Of a stretch of DNA of 64,000 nucleotides, positions 1-12,126 are shown piece by piece. The position numbers and the translations under genes were made by a program. The DNA is taken from contig NOWV01000002.1 of NCBI GenBank assembly GCA_003344405.1, positions 558,001-622,000 on the forward strand, written 5' to 3'. Origin of the DNA: Trichoplax sp. H2 (lineage: Eukaryota; Placozoa; Uniplacotomia; Trichoplacea). Position 1 is the stretch's first letter; every line of letters starts with the position of its first letter. Under the pieces are notes generated by a model, which did no database searches, was not told where the DNA came from, and saw nothing but the letters and a program-made list of their open reading frames with translations.

Positions 1-485
1 GCGATCTTGAAACTCCAAATCACTGTTTTCACCCTTTTGTTGATACCGTCTATCCAGGAAGTTCTACTTTTATGCTTGTATGGCTCTATCAGGCTTGCTC
101 AATATCTAAATTTTCGCAATATTCTCCTGATTACAGCGATCTTGAAACTCCAAATCACTGTTTTCACCCTTTTGTTGATACCGTCTATCCAGCAAGTTCT
201 ACTTTTATGCTTGTATGGCTCTATCAGGCTTGCTCAATATCTAAATTTTCGCAATATTCTCCTGATTACAGCGATCTTGAAACTCCAAATCACTGTTTTC
301 ACCCTTTTGTAGATACCGTCTATCCAGGAAGTTCTACTTTTATGCTTGTATGGCTCTATCAGGCTTGCTCAATATCTAAATTTTCGCAATATTCTCCTGA
401 TTACAGCGATCTTGAAACTCCAAATCACTGTTTCCACCCTTTTGTTGATTGCGTCTATCCAGCAAGTTCTACTTTTATGCTTGTA
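1..485. repeat. 135-bp tandem repeat, about 3.6 copies, cut by the window start
   Basis: Copies begin at 1, 136, 271 and 406 and differ at only a few bases. The period is 45 codons, so two plus-strand frames stay open through the array. One frame would give a 45-residue repeat containing CFHPFVDTVYP and FMLVWLYQACSIS. I see no start codon, splice site or known domain, so coding is unproven. The array runs off the left edge and its true length is unknown. Confidence 0.9.
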
Positions 486-3286
486 CTGTACTTTTATACA
501 GTATAGTACAGTCCATTTAGTGATTGGTTGCTGTTGACAGTACAGTACTGCACAGGATGGTACTTTGTACTATATCGTTCATCCTCATAACAGGGACTAC
601 TGGAAAGAGGAGGAGTGTCAGAGTGTAGTTGAAATAACCAGCCAAAAAAATGGTCGGCCTCCATATTGCTTACGAAAGTTCATGATAATTATTGTTATAA
701 TAACTCGCCAAGAAAGCCGTCCTCTCCCTCTGGATCACCTTGTTTGCTAGCTTTTGCCGAGGGCTGATTGCACCCTGGGGTAGTAGTCAGGGACATCCAG
801 ATGCTAAATTGCTAAGTTGGTTTTGTGCAATATAATATACGGTTTCATGGATACCGTAGAGTAGAAGGAGTAGAAAAATGAAATGATCAAACTCCGTATT
901 ATTTTGCAATGGTGACGGTTTGACGTCCCTCTTGCTTTGCCTTTTTTATACAGTATAGACGTTTTCGAAATCCAACCTTCTTTTTCTGTAACAAACGAGC
1001 GCTTCTGTGCAAATGTCCCTGCGGACAGACATTCCAGCTTTATGGATGAGATTGAATTGCAAACTTTACACTCCAGTTTAGGCGTTATGACTGTTTACAG
1101 TAAGTTGAATTTCCTTGCAGAAATGATTAAACTGTACATTTAAATGAAGGTAAATTTGATTAGTTTTGATAGATTCCTAACCCACCCTCTCTCATAAACT
1201 CCCAGCTTTTATACCCTCGACGGCGGATTATACCGTAGGGTATCTGCAAAACCGAGCAACACTTGCAAATCCTAACCGTACAGGTCCTTGTCCTAACATC
1301 GCTATTTTATGTCATAGGTCTTGCACTAATCTTAGCACTTTCGAAATGGCAGTAGAGTACAGTACAAGCTGTAGTTGTGGTGAAACTACGCCATCATAAA
1401 CTCTATCTGTTATATCGATACCAAAGCATGACCATGGAGAAGAATCGAACAGGTTTACTAAAAACTACCTGGTAGTCACACAAGACACAAGTCATAAACT
1501 CACAATACTATACAGTTACTGTACGAAAAATTTCTCATTCGCAAAGTACATTGCAGTAATAGTTTATTTATTTAAGAAAATTTATGACATATCACCGCAC
1601 AGTGGGACGGTATAGTCAGATCAGTATTAAAGTTGAGTGGAAAGGTCAGAGAAATTAGCTTGCTGTAAATGAATGCAGCAGTTGCTTTCAAAAATTGACA
1701 GCCATAACGATGATCTCACCTTTCATTTTAGTCAATTTTACGGTATCTTGCTCGCTAAAGAACGGAACAATTGTATAATGCATCATTCATATTATAGTAC
1801 TCATATATAAGAAGACGGCCAAAACGCGTATAACAGGTTAACGTGATGGCTGTCAATAAATTTGATTAGGCTGTTGTTACTGGTAAAAATACCTTTCGGT
1901 AGTGAAAGACAGCTTGGCCAAGATTGTGTAGTTCCAATCCTAAAGTACACGTACATGTATTCTGCAATTCCATAGATATCAATGCCACAATTACTGCCAT
2001 TAAACAATATCGCCGAACAAGTTGTTCGTGCGCTATCGCAAAATGCCTTAAACGCTGTAATAAACAAATCCCTAACGTGATAACAATTTTACGATTAATC
2101 AAATCTTGAATAAAGTATTTGCATTAGATAAGTACTTCAGTACTAGTACTAAGGCTAAACACGATATTCCATTTCTAAATGATGATGTAAATACACTTAA
2201 ATACACGCGTAAACGTATCCTGAACCTCTGTCAAAGGAGGAATCGATTCTATACTATAATATAGTAGCACAATCTGCAGTAGTGTTCATTAAAATAACCA
2301 TGAGAATAATATTGCATTTATTATTTTTTTTGCCCTGTACAATACTGTACAGCATAGTAGACAGTAGTATTCTGTATCCCCACTTCTGCTCTAATAACGC
2401 TATTCAGCATGCCTTCCGAATATTATACTGTTTGGCAATACTGTAGCACTGTATATGCTATTATGAATGAATATATGGTTTGGTTTACTGTTATTGCGTG
2501 CGTGAAAATTCTAAAGTAGAGACTAGAGTAATCTTGAACACTCCTTTAGCATTTTTTGTAACTAGTGTACTGTTATTACGTTTTGGCATCATTTCAGCTA
2601 TCGAGGAGTGCTAGCAGGCAGTTGCAATCATGAACTTTTGGCTTTTCCTTGTTGATCAAACATCCTCTAGTTCTGGAAGGGAAATCATATTGTGAAGCGG
2701 CAGACAACTATATCTATACCTGTAAATACTATAGACAGAGAATGACAAATATTAAAAATAATTGATATCATATTGAATGACGACCATTTTTTTACCACTT
2801 TTTAAATTCCTACATGATGTTATCAATTATGATTGCTTTATCACTAGTACTAGTTGGATGACTAAAGCGATTGCGTAATGCGTACATGGCACATTTTTGA
2901 TATAATCAAAGTATTTCTACTATCAGCTGGATGATTTATGAATGATAAGCTGGAGTGTATGAATAACTAGCAGAACTGTTTACATTGCCAAAGCTTCGTG
3001 ATTGAGGAATGAAAGGTTCTAAATTTCTAGTAATCCGTGGCAATACCATACGATATGTTGGTAGGCTATACGTGTACTACAATACTGTATGTAGAAGAAT
3101 ACCTGTTTAAATATCTAATTTTTCGCTTGATTAAAAGTTTATGCTACTGTAATTATAATATATTCTTTCCAATTGAGTTCATTTATTTAGCCAAATATCA
3201 TCTCTTGTACTGATATCGTAAGTTTTGCTCTATAAGCACGATTTGTGTACATATGTAATTGTTGGTACGATAGCTAAATAACCGTA
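486..3286. other. Intergenic stretch, no convincing gene
   Basis: AT-rich sequence with scattered short palindromes of the GTACTGTAC type (for example around 480-560 and 2330-2350). A plus-strand open frame at 937-1143 is followed by a donor-like GTAAGT near 1100 but has no recognisable protein similarity. The part nearest 3286 presumably holds the promoter of the first TSC22-family gene. I see no clear TATA box. Confidence 0.5.
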
Positions 3287-5157
3287 ATGAATGAAAAGGT
3301 AAAATTGAAATCATGCGATTATGACTATGAAGCTAATGGCTCACCCAAGAAGAAAAGTAATTTTGAAATCATTAGCATAACAAATAATTACTGCCAGAGC
3401 CGGCGACAAAGTTTACTCGATGATGACACTGATGAGATAGATGGTGGATTTCGAGGGAAAGGAAACATTCAATTCTCAAAGTCATTGATCAAGCGTCAAT
3501 CAGTTAACAACTGTAATAACATTCAAGAAGAGGCAAGTAATGACAAAGTAAGCAATCACAGGACAGAAAGTACTTGTAGCCTGGCCGTTTCCAAAAATAC
3601 TCATAATAGTGCAGTAATCTCAGATGTGGCAGACAGTGCCACTTCTACATCTCGCTTCAGGATAGCTAGACAGTATAATCTATCTGAAAGGGGACGATGG
3701 ACTTGTCGAGATTATATTTCAAACGAGATCAAGACGGGTAAAAAATTACATAATGATCGGTTAATGAATGCTAAAGAGGAATGTAATTATAAAACAATTC
3801 AAAACACTAACAATGGCAATTCTAGTCTGTATCATTCAGATGATCTATCACTAGAATCGAGACGTACACTACCTGAAAATACAACAGTAAATCTATCTAA
3901 GAACGTGCCATCATTAGTCCCCAAAACTAATAGCACATTAGATCGAGCATTAACTACTGCCAGTACAAATATTGCCAATGCATCTATAAATAACAATGAT
4001 CCACTTGCCAACCAGTCTAGCCCTAAGGAATCCGTTAACTATTTTAAAACAAATATCATCAAACATGGCCAGCTAAATTTAGGAAGAAGAAGTGAACAAC
4101 CTGGAATGTTTAGACCAATTCAAGACAAGAATGGGCTATCTCCAACGAATATTGACATTATGCACTATCAACAATATGATCTAGGATCGCCTAATGACTT
4201 TCCTAGGACTATAAATTCGCCTCTTGAAGAAAGCCTAATATTTAGAAACAGGTTTGTTAAGCAATTGTAAAAACACTGACAATGGATATTATTAAAATTA
4301 GTTGTAATATCATAAGCACCATAAACACGTAGATTGAAGTGGATGTATTATGCTCATTTTGATTTAAAAGATATTTACAGACCTAAATTGTTTTATGCGC
4401 GTTTAGTCCACAAACTGTGCATCAAGACTGCGTTAGAGAAAGGGCATCTGTAAGTTGCAATGTTATGTTATATTTGCTTATTGTATATATCTCAGATTTT
4501 AAAACGTTAGATAAGAATGCGTTTAGCTCGTATAATTAATATGATACGGTATACTTGTATAGTCACTTCATGAGAAATTTTTAAAAGTAAAGCGAACATA
4601 ATTCACTGATCTACTCGTACTGTCTTAACTAGAATAGAATAATAAATACTATAAAATTTTTATGTTCTATCTACTATCGTCCGCGATATTTTGTTGCAAT
4701 ATAAAAGTTAATAATTTCTTGCCATGTTAAGAAATGTTAATTCATGTACCGAGCAATCAGTCATTACAGTACGCGTATGTTGTATGAATTAATCAATACT
4801 GAAATGGCTAATTACAATATTCCTTCTTTCTTGCATTTTCTTGTCATTGAAAACGGATAAAAATAGACTAATTATCAATACCGTCAATATCAATATCGCA
4901 GTCCTCAGCACTTTTCGCCTCATCATCATCATCAATATCAAATAAGTAATCATGACCACTACCATACGATTGCCGGCATTGTTGAGGAACAATTACATCG
5001 AGTTATTACGCCACTTTATGAAGCTATCGATTACCAAGTTCAGGAAATTATGAAATTAAAGGATGAAGTTAAACTTTCACGTACGGACCACTTGGTGGCT
5101 AGTGAGATTGCCTTATTAAGAGCGGAAATCGATTCCTTAACGAAAGCGTTACGATGA
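3287..5157 (+). CDS. TSC22-family protein A (TSC22D1/2/4-like), two exons
   Basis: Exons 3287-4251 and 4902-5157 give 406 residues. Two motifs of long TSC22D isoforms are present: PKKKSNFEIISI at residues 20-31 (compare KKKSGFQITSV in vertebrates) and SRFRIARQY...RGRWTCRDY at 122-143. The middle is low-complexity and rich in N and S. The last exon carries a diverged TSC box (VEEQLHRV..LYEAI..QV..IMKLKDEV) followed by a short zipper. The donor is AACAG/GTTTGT and the acceptor is GCAG at 4901, both phase 2; if the intron is retained, translation stops at 4270. TSC22 proteins dimerise through this box and take part in transcriptional and volume-stress signalling. The gene converges on a paralogue at 6454-8491 with the same donor position and phase. 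The family call is firm; subfamily is not assigned. Confidence 0.82.
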
Positions 5158-6453
5158 TTAATCGTACTTACAGTGCTTTTTGGAAGGAATTATGTATGCT
5201 AATCAGTGGTTGCTATAGCTGCAATTATATACCTGCGTAAGTATTTACAGTATATTTAATACGCGCATATGGTAGTATATACGCTTGGTTCAAGCTTTCA
5301 TCTATGTACAGTATAAGCGATACGTTTTACTTACACACTCAATTGTACAGAAGGAAAGCAATCAAAAATTATTGCTTCTCTAAACTCCAATCTAAATCAT
5401 ATGATAGATAATAAAGAATTCGTGTATAGCCGTGTCTTGCTAAAGTACAGCGCTACTAAAAATTATTTAGTAACGCGTTATGTTAGTTAACCTATCGGTA
5501 TAATATTCTACAATTTAGGTAACTTTATAACTGTAATAACCTCTAATATCGCAATATATAATTATTCCAAAGTATATGCTATCATATCTAAGATTTAGGT
5601 AACTTTTATAAAACAGGCAAAAGCTTAAAATTTTGATGAATACAGGATGCAGTACTATAACATCGTTGCTAAATAAATTGCTCGGTATGACTGTTAGCTT
5701 GTAAAGATGCTATCATTAAATAATTTAAATTATTGCAAAGACTATCTTGAATAAAATACCGAATACCTATCATATCTACTTAGGCTCTTAAAAAATTCAG
5801 ACTAATATAGTTGAGGGCATAGATTACTAACACTTCGGTATTATACAATCGGCAATTACTTTTATTATCCGGTATCATTTCCTCATAACATTATTACTAA
5901 AATGTACAAGACCATCTCTTATATATTACATATATTTATAATATGAAAAAAAATATAATTTTTGATAGTGTAAGAGTGCGATCGTTATGAAAGTATCCTA
6001 TATTATTCAGCATGTTTCGATTAATATGTGTATATCGTGATTCGGACCGGAATTATGCAATTACTAAAAGTGATTTCATAATATACAGTAACAGTATAAA
6101 TAACACTTACTTTTACTATGAACATTAGCTTTATACAGTATCATAATTAAATGGTACGAATAAACGCCCATACAGCCTCTGTCAATTAGCAAATTTGCAT
6201 CTAATTCCCAGATTAATTGTAATTATTTGAAATTTAGCTCATAGCTATAGTGCGGTAATATGATGCCAGAAACTTGTAAAGTACATACTCCAATTTATAC
6301 CATAAAATATAGAGCGCACACATGCAACGAGATAATAGAATTTTAAGCGTTGCATTAATTGCTCAGATATTAATTTACACTTGAATCAGCAACTAAAGCA
6401 ATAAAAACTATGTTAGAGTACATGTGCTATTTTGATTTTAATAATGGCTACTT
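5158..6453. other. Shared 3' intergenic region between convergent TSC22-family genes
   Basis: About 1.3 kb of AT-rich DNA between the two stop codons. It must contain the 3' UTRs and poly(A) sites of both genes. I see no additional exon, RNA gene or long repeat. Confidence 0.5.
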
Positions 6454-8491
6454 CTATTTTGGAACGGATTGTTGAAGGATTGCTTTTAATCGTTCTATTT
6501 CTTGCTTTAGATGAGCATTTTCTTCCATTAATAGGTGTAATTGAGCATTTTCCTCCTTTAATCGATGTAATTGAGTATTTTCCTCCTTTAATCGATATAA
6601 TTGAGCATTTTCCTCCTTTAATCCATGTAATTGAGCATTTTCCTCCTCTAATCGATGTAATTGAGCATTTTCCTCCTCTAATTTAGCATTTGAATGAATT
6701 AAATGGCTACAATGTCGATGCACCTCTCGCCTTAGCATATCAGTAATGCCATCCTAATATACAATAGATACAAATATGTGAATACTACAAACCAGAGTGA
6801 TTGCCTTATAAAACAGAGTATAATTTCATCGGTACGATAATCGAATATGCATTTACCATGAATCTGTTAGTCATTTCATTGCATTCGTTATGCTGGAAGC
6901 TAAATCAAAAATGAAAGGAATACATTATTAGCAACGGAGAACTATATCAGCGGGGTTATAAGAAATTCTGTATCACTATAGATGAGTAGTTTACACGATA
7001 TTTAACGTAATGTTTAATGAGCATATTGGAAATATCATATGATCAATCCACTGATTTATGGCTGTGTCAGTTTTTAACGGTGTTTTAATATACTAAAATC
7101 AGAGATCGATGATAGCGTAATCAGACAACCTTACTGATCACTATGAATGCTATCTTCGATGTACTGTACAATAATTTTTAATTAAGCAACCTGTGTTGAG
7201 GGCCAAGAATAGCGCTGTTGGCAACACCAGTTGAAAATTGATTGTCCTGAATAGATTGTGTGGGATTACTCAGATTACCAACGGGAAAATTGTTCTCCTG
7301 TAAAGGTGGCGGTAAATAATTTCCTGTAATATTACTAGTTGGAGCATTATTAATAGGGGCACCATTCTCGGTTAAAATAGGAGTATAATTGCTGTCAACA
7401 GCTTGAGACATGTTTGGGTAGCCAAAATTCTCTGTCGAAGTAGTGTTGGTAGTAGCATTACTCTCTGTAGGCGATATCTGATTAAGCACCATATCATTTA
7501 ATTCTTCTTCTTGAATACCTTCTATTCCAATATTGGTCATTACATCACTACCGCTGTTAGAAATTCCTGATGCTTGAGAAACGGTATTATTGACATTTGT
7601 AACATCGTTATTAACATACACACTGACATCTTCATTGCTTTCAACGATATTATTTGTATCGTTAGGTATATTTGCATTCCCAATGACAGTAAGTATTTCA
7701 TTTTCTTGAACGATAGGCTGTTGTTGAGATTCGTTTTGTGGTAATTGATCTAATTGTTGCATTGTTGGTTGTGAATGTTGAGCTTGCACCTGTACTGATG
7801 ATCCAACCTCATTCAGTTCGCGTAATGTCTGATCAGTGTACTGAAGCGCATTTTGTTGCATTGTATCGTTAGGTACAATTAAATCAGCATCAGGTATACT
7901 AGGATTAACAGGCTGCTGCTGTATATCGTCAGTATTATTAATGTTTTGTGACGGCTGGGGGACCACAGGAGACGGTAATGTTATTGAAGGTTGTTGTGGC
8001 TGCCGCTGTTGAGATGGTTGCTGTTGATGCTTATTGTTGCTTTCATCCAAATTATTGATGCCATCATCCACGGTAGTGTCACTGCCAGCATCTGATTTAA
8101 TAATTTCCTGTCTTCTTTCTAGATAATCACGACAATTCCAGCGCCCGCGCTTGAAAGTCTTATTCCTAACATCAATAATTACACGAAAGCGAGAAGTCGG
8201 AGGAGCATTGTGGCCATTTGTTGTTGCCTCGACTTTCTCTTGTTGTTCTTCAATAGGCAATAAAGCATTATCGTTTATAGTTAATGTACTATCGTTATTA
8301 TCGTATACTTCACTATCTTCCAACTCATCGTCAACTACACTAATATTGACAATTTCACTTTTGGTAGATCTGATGCTGGTAATTTCAAAATTGCTTTTTT
8401 TCTTTTGTAAAATACTTGATTGAAGATTAATGGGTTTCTGATCAGGAGCGACTACAGCTATGGTAGATTCTTTTAAATCGCCCTCGGCCAT
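6454..8491 (-). CDS. TSC22-family protein B with expanded leucine zipper, three exons
   Basis: Exons on the minus strand: 7191-8491, 6857-6899 (43 nt) and 6454-6753, giving 547 residues. The start is the ATG at 8491 (MAEGDLKES). KKKSNFEITSI lies at 30-40 and SRFRV...RGRWNCRDY at 100-123, the two signature motifs of long TSC22D proteins. A Q- and N-rich linker follows. The 43-nt middle exon and the start of exon 3 together form the TSC box (ITDMLRREV aligns with YAVREEV). As I recall, vertebrate TSC22/GILZ genes also have a short exon of about 50 nt at this place. The zipper is built of about five 10-residue repeats of EENAQLHRLK type (30-bp DNA repeat at about 6500-6690). Donor position and phase of exon 1 match gene A, so the two are paralogues in inverted order. 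Confidence 0.85.
6500..6690 (-). repeat. 30-bp in-frame tandem repeat inside the TSC22-B zipper
   Basis: On the plus strand the unit reads like TTGAGCATTTTCCTCCTTTA followed by ATCGATGTAA, repeated about five times with single-base changes. On the coding strand each unit is ten codons (EENAQLHRLK and variants). The array lies wholly within the last exon. Confidence 0.9.
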
Positions 8492-10907
8492 GATGAAAGA
8501 TAAACTTTCCACACTACTTGTAAAACACTTAACGATCTATCTTTCTTTTAAGGAACAAACGTGTAAATATTAATGGTTCGCTGTCTTATACCAAAGTTTG
8601 ATTAGTCAAGGCTTGCAAACTTAGCTATATTGTACGTAGGGATTGCTAAGTATACTAAGAAGTACAATCTTGTGGGGGGGATTTCAGTATTTGAACAATA
8701 TTATCTGATAACGAAGGGTTCTTTTCTTTTCGATTATGACAATGAATTGTTTTTTAGACTTAATCCGTAAATGTGTTCGTATCTATCCAATTAGGTTTTT
8801 AAAATTTCCTGTCCTTTAAAGTTTTGCAACTTGGATGACGACCAGAAGTTATGAAAAATGACATTAAAAAAATAATCTCCTGTGAAGTACCGTTTTAATT
8901 TCTTTTTGATTTGAAATTTTTCTATCCCTCCTTCTGGTCAGTGAAGTCGGAGGAAACACGATAGCAGTCTATCGCGTTGATAACAAAGTTGAATTGAATT
9001 TGTCTGTAGATACTATGATAAAATGCAGTCTTGTATGTGCAATCTGCTTTTTCTTGATGCGCACAGTTTGAGACCGCAGAAGATCTTAATAATATTAATT
9101 AACTATCAACCACAAAGTAGGAAAATGGTGCTAGATAGCAAAATAAACCTATACTAGGCCTACTGTGATAACAATACTACGTGGTCGAATAGTGAATGAG
9201 TAACACCCTGTTTTTAAAATAAAAAATAAAAAGCAATGAAACCTTGTACTGAGTATAGTTATGACTGAAGTCGTTTGGATTTCAAGACAACAGTAATCCA
9301 AGTTCAAAGTAGAACTTACTATCGCAGCAGTAAAAATAAGTAAGATTATGACAGTGATAGAGCTTTTCTGCGATACCAAAGAATGATCACCAGTCCAATG
9401 TCGGTCTATACTCTCGATACATAAAGTGCCTTAACATTTCAACATGGCCAATACAAAGTAGTCTTGAGCTATCCACTCCTCACAACTGGGGAGTGCCTTG
9501 ATGTTGTGGCAGCTTGGTTTTAAGACGTTGAATAACCATATCGTCGATTTATTTTTTCGCCTTTCAACAACAGAATTTGGTTTATGAGGCTATATCAAAG
9601 TAATTTTCTTAGGATAAGCCAATCTGTTTATCGTAAATTTGATTTACTTTTACTTTGGTGTCGTGCAGTCAGTCACTGCCTTTCGACACTACTTTCTTCC
9701 TATTGACCTGTGTAGAGGCTTCAGTCTGCTTCACGATACAGTCAGTCACAGTATTGAAGTTTGGTAAAAGCGAACGGTCACACACGGCTGACGGGGGGGG
9801 GAACACGATCTGTGCTACTGTGCTAGTAGAGTAGAGTATGAGAAACGAAGTGCTTAGTGCGATACCAGGGAATTCTCTGATCTAGACGCTATATTGTCCA
9901 TTTGCTTGCATAGCACAGTACAGTATACTGTACAGCGGCCACACTGATTACACCTAGCACTTCAAATCCCTAACAATAAGTTTTTACAGTCAGCAACGAC
10001 AATTTGGTAATGCTATTCTTCTTTTCTTTCCGTGAGTTGTGTGCGTAATATAGGACTTAGTATTAAAAGCGTTTTTTCCTGCGTTCTTTTGATACGTTGC
10101 AGTTCTGTACAGTATACTGTACTGTGACAATGAATTCATGATACTGTACTGTACTGTACAATCAGTACTGTACAGTACAGTACCGTACAGTATATTAAAC
10201 CCTTACTTTTACTTTGTACTGTAGCCGTTCGACTACTTGAACTAATGATTATGAAGAAATTAGACGTCGTACGCCAATTTGAATGACTGAACTATGTTGG
10301 TTAACTCTCTACTGATTGATGTACTGTATAATTTATCTAGGATAAAAAAATGATTTTTGTTCCAATTTTTCGGCTCAAAATTTGGCGGCATACTGAACAC
10401 TGTACAGTACTGGGTTAGGGTAGAACTTAGCACTGTATGCTAGAAGCTTTTTTCTACCGTAGTCTGTACAGTACTGTACTATACTGCATCAATATAGAAA
10501 AGAAAAGAGAAAGAGATTGACTGAAACTCTGAAAGTGAAAAACGACCGTCCAAATGTGCACTACAGTACGGTGACCCAAAAGGCTTAGATAATACAGTGT
10601 GCCGTACGGTTCCATGTAGTCGGTCAATTTCTACAACAGCGCAAGACCACTTCAAGTCTTTCTCTTTCTACAGTACAAAAATCGTTCATCACATACTGTA
10701 CTGTACTGTAGGTGATGTATCGTAGATATCGCAGCGCGAAACTTTTTGTTTTACAAAACTAAAAATTAACACTACAGTACGGGGATGCTTGTATCAAATA
10801 TTGATGTTAACTCATGGATTGGACTTTTAAAAGATCCTTTTCAGGCTGCTTGGTTATAATACGCCACACTATTTGATTAAGATGGCACCGCATAGGTGAA
10901 TAATGAC
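8492..10907. other. Intergenic region with many short GTACTGTAC palindromes
   Basis: It contains the upstream region of TSC22-B and no gene I can support. Runs of alternating GTACTG/CAGTAC units occur at about 9905-9935, 10105-10195, 10390-10490 and 10690-10715. There are G homopolymers near 8672 and 9795. Confidence 0.55.
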
Positions 10908-11363
10908 TGGTAGATGTCAGCAGTCTACTAGCGACTACAAGAGAGTCTATTAGGTCTCTAGTGACTACTAAAGGCAGACAAAGTCCCTGATAGAAATAAT
11001 TGTTGATATGCATTGCAATTTCTACTTTGGGACAGTAAACTAGTGTCTACGAATAGTCATCTTACTGTAAAAAAAGAATTTGGAAGATTCCGGTTGATTT
11101 GATAGATACTATCTATGTAAAGTTTTTATTTGGTTGGTAGATGTCAGCAGTCAGTACTAGGGACTACAAGAGAGTCTATTAGGGTCTCTAGTGACTACTA
11201 AAGGCAGACAAAGTCCCTGATAGAAATAATTGTTGATATGCATTGCAATTTCTACTTTGGGACAGAGCAAACTACAGTGTCTACCAATAGTCGTCTTACT
11301 GTAAAAAAAGAATTGAAGATTCCGGTCCATTTGATAGATAACATCTATGTAAAGTTTTTATTT
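10908..11363. repeat. Tandem duplication of a 227-bp block
   Basis: Copy 1 (about 10908-11134) and copy 2 (about 11135-11363) both begin with TGGTAGATGTCAGCAG and end with AAAGTTTTTATTT. They differ by a handful of substitutions and 1-3 base indels, which indicates a recent duplication. No open frame or known element is apparent. Confidence 0.9.
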
Positions 11364-11448
11364 ACAGTTTCGAGATCAAGCATCGATCTCGGCTTACGAT
11401 GCAGATCATAAATATCTTTAAATAAAAGACGATTTAAAGTAAAGTGTA

Positions 11449-11454
11449 TTTATT
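11449..11454 (-). terminator. Candidate AATAAA downstream of the histone stem-loop
   Basis: TTTATT on the plus strand reads AATAAA on the coding strand of H2A.X, about 190 bases beyond the stem-loop. It could serve a longer polyadenylated transcript. A six-base signal in AT-rich DNA is weak evidence. Confidence 0.3.
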
Positions 11455-11645
11455 ACATTATCAATTACTATACTGTACTGAGATTTTATCTCTGACGGTC
11501 AGAATAATTCCATGTAACGCAGTATTCCATAGAGGAGCATGGAAGTAGTGTTTGTGAGATTTGCATAGAACACGATATACAGGATTATAGTAATAAATGA
11601 GAACATATGAGCAAGATTGGAATAAAGACTTTTGTTGAGAAATGT

Positions 11646-11661
11646 GGCTTTAAAAAAAGCC
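11646..11661 (-). terminator. Histone 3' stem-loop
   Basis: On the coding strand the sequence is GGCTTTTTTTAAAGCC followed by ACA: a perfect 6-bp stem with a TTTT loop, 51 nt after the H2A.X stop codon. This is the shape and flank of the metazoan replication-dependent histone stem-loop bound by SLBP. A purine-rich U7-binding element downstream is not obvious. Confidence 0.85.
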
Positions 11662-11692
11662 GTTTGTTTTAATTCTACAGCACGCTAACTGC

Positions 11693-11698
11693 TTTATT
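11693..11698 (-). terminator. AATAAA between the H2A.X stop and the stem-loop
   Basis: TTTATT on the plus strand gives AATAAA about 15 nt after the stop codon, upstream of the stem-loop. With such spacing it would make a very short 3' UTR, so its use is uncertain. Confidence 0.3.
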
Positions 11699-11712
11699 CA
11701 TAAATTGGGAAA

Positions 11713-12126
11713 TTAGTATTCCTGGGATTGGCTGGAACCCTTCTTGGAGCCGGCGATTGGTACTTTGCTCTTCTTGGGCAAAAGTACAGCCTGGATGTTA
11801 GGCAATACACCACCTTGGGCGATGGTGACTCCGCTCAAGAGTTTGTTCAATTCTTCATCATTTCTGATGGCCAATTGCAAGTGACGAGGAACAATTCTCT
11901 GTTTCTTGTTGTCGCGAGCGGCATTACCTGCCAATTCCAAGATTTCAGCAGCCAAGTATTCCATTACTGCTGCAAGGTAAACTGGAGCACCAGCACCAAC
12001 ACGTTCGGCATAGTTGCCTTTTCTCAACATTCTGTGTACACGACCGACAGGGAATTGTAGACCGGCACGAGTTGATCGAGATTTGGCCTTATTGCGAGCT
12101 TTTCCTCCTTTACCACGTCCAGACAT
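11713..12126 (-). CDS. H2AX: Histone H2A.X
   Basis: An intronless frame of 137 residues starting [18 protein letters not shown], with the H2A core motifs [14 protein letters not shown] and the acidic-patch stretch [20 protein letters not shown]. The tail ends GSSQSQEY, so it has the SQE-aromatic motif of H2A.X with the target serine at 134 and a second SQ at 132-133. ATM/ATR-type kinases phosphorylate this serine at DNA breaks (established for the family). The absence of introns and the 3' stem-loop show a replication-type histone gene. Upstream lie CCAAT and TATA-like elements, and the UBE2T gene diverges from the same region. Confidence 0.97.
   Translation of the reverse strand: MSGRGKGGKARNKAKSRSTRAGLQFPVGRVHRMLRKGNYAERVGAGAPVYLAAVMEYLAAEILELAGNAARDNKKQRIVPRHLQLAIRNDEELNKLLSGVTIAQGGVLPNIQAVLLPKKSKVPIAGSKKGSSQSQEY

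Noticed and set aside
1435-1490. tRNA-like B-box (GTTCGATTC on the minus strand)
   Set aside because: No matching A box or acceptor stem could be formed around it.
8492-8512. N-terminal extension of TSC22-B to 8512
   Set aside because: It would start at GTG. The first ATG in frame is at 8491.
11728-12060. 110-codon plus-strand open frame
   Set aside because: It is the antisense shadow of H2A.X, whose minus-strand frame is unmistakable.
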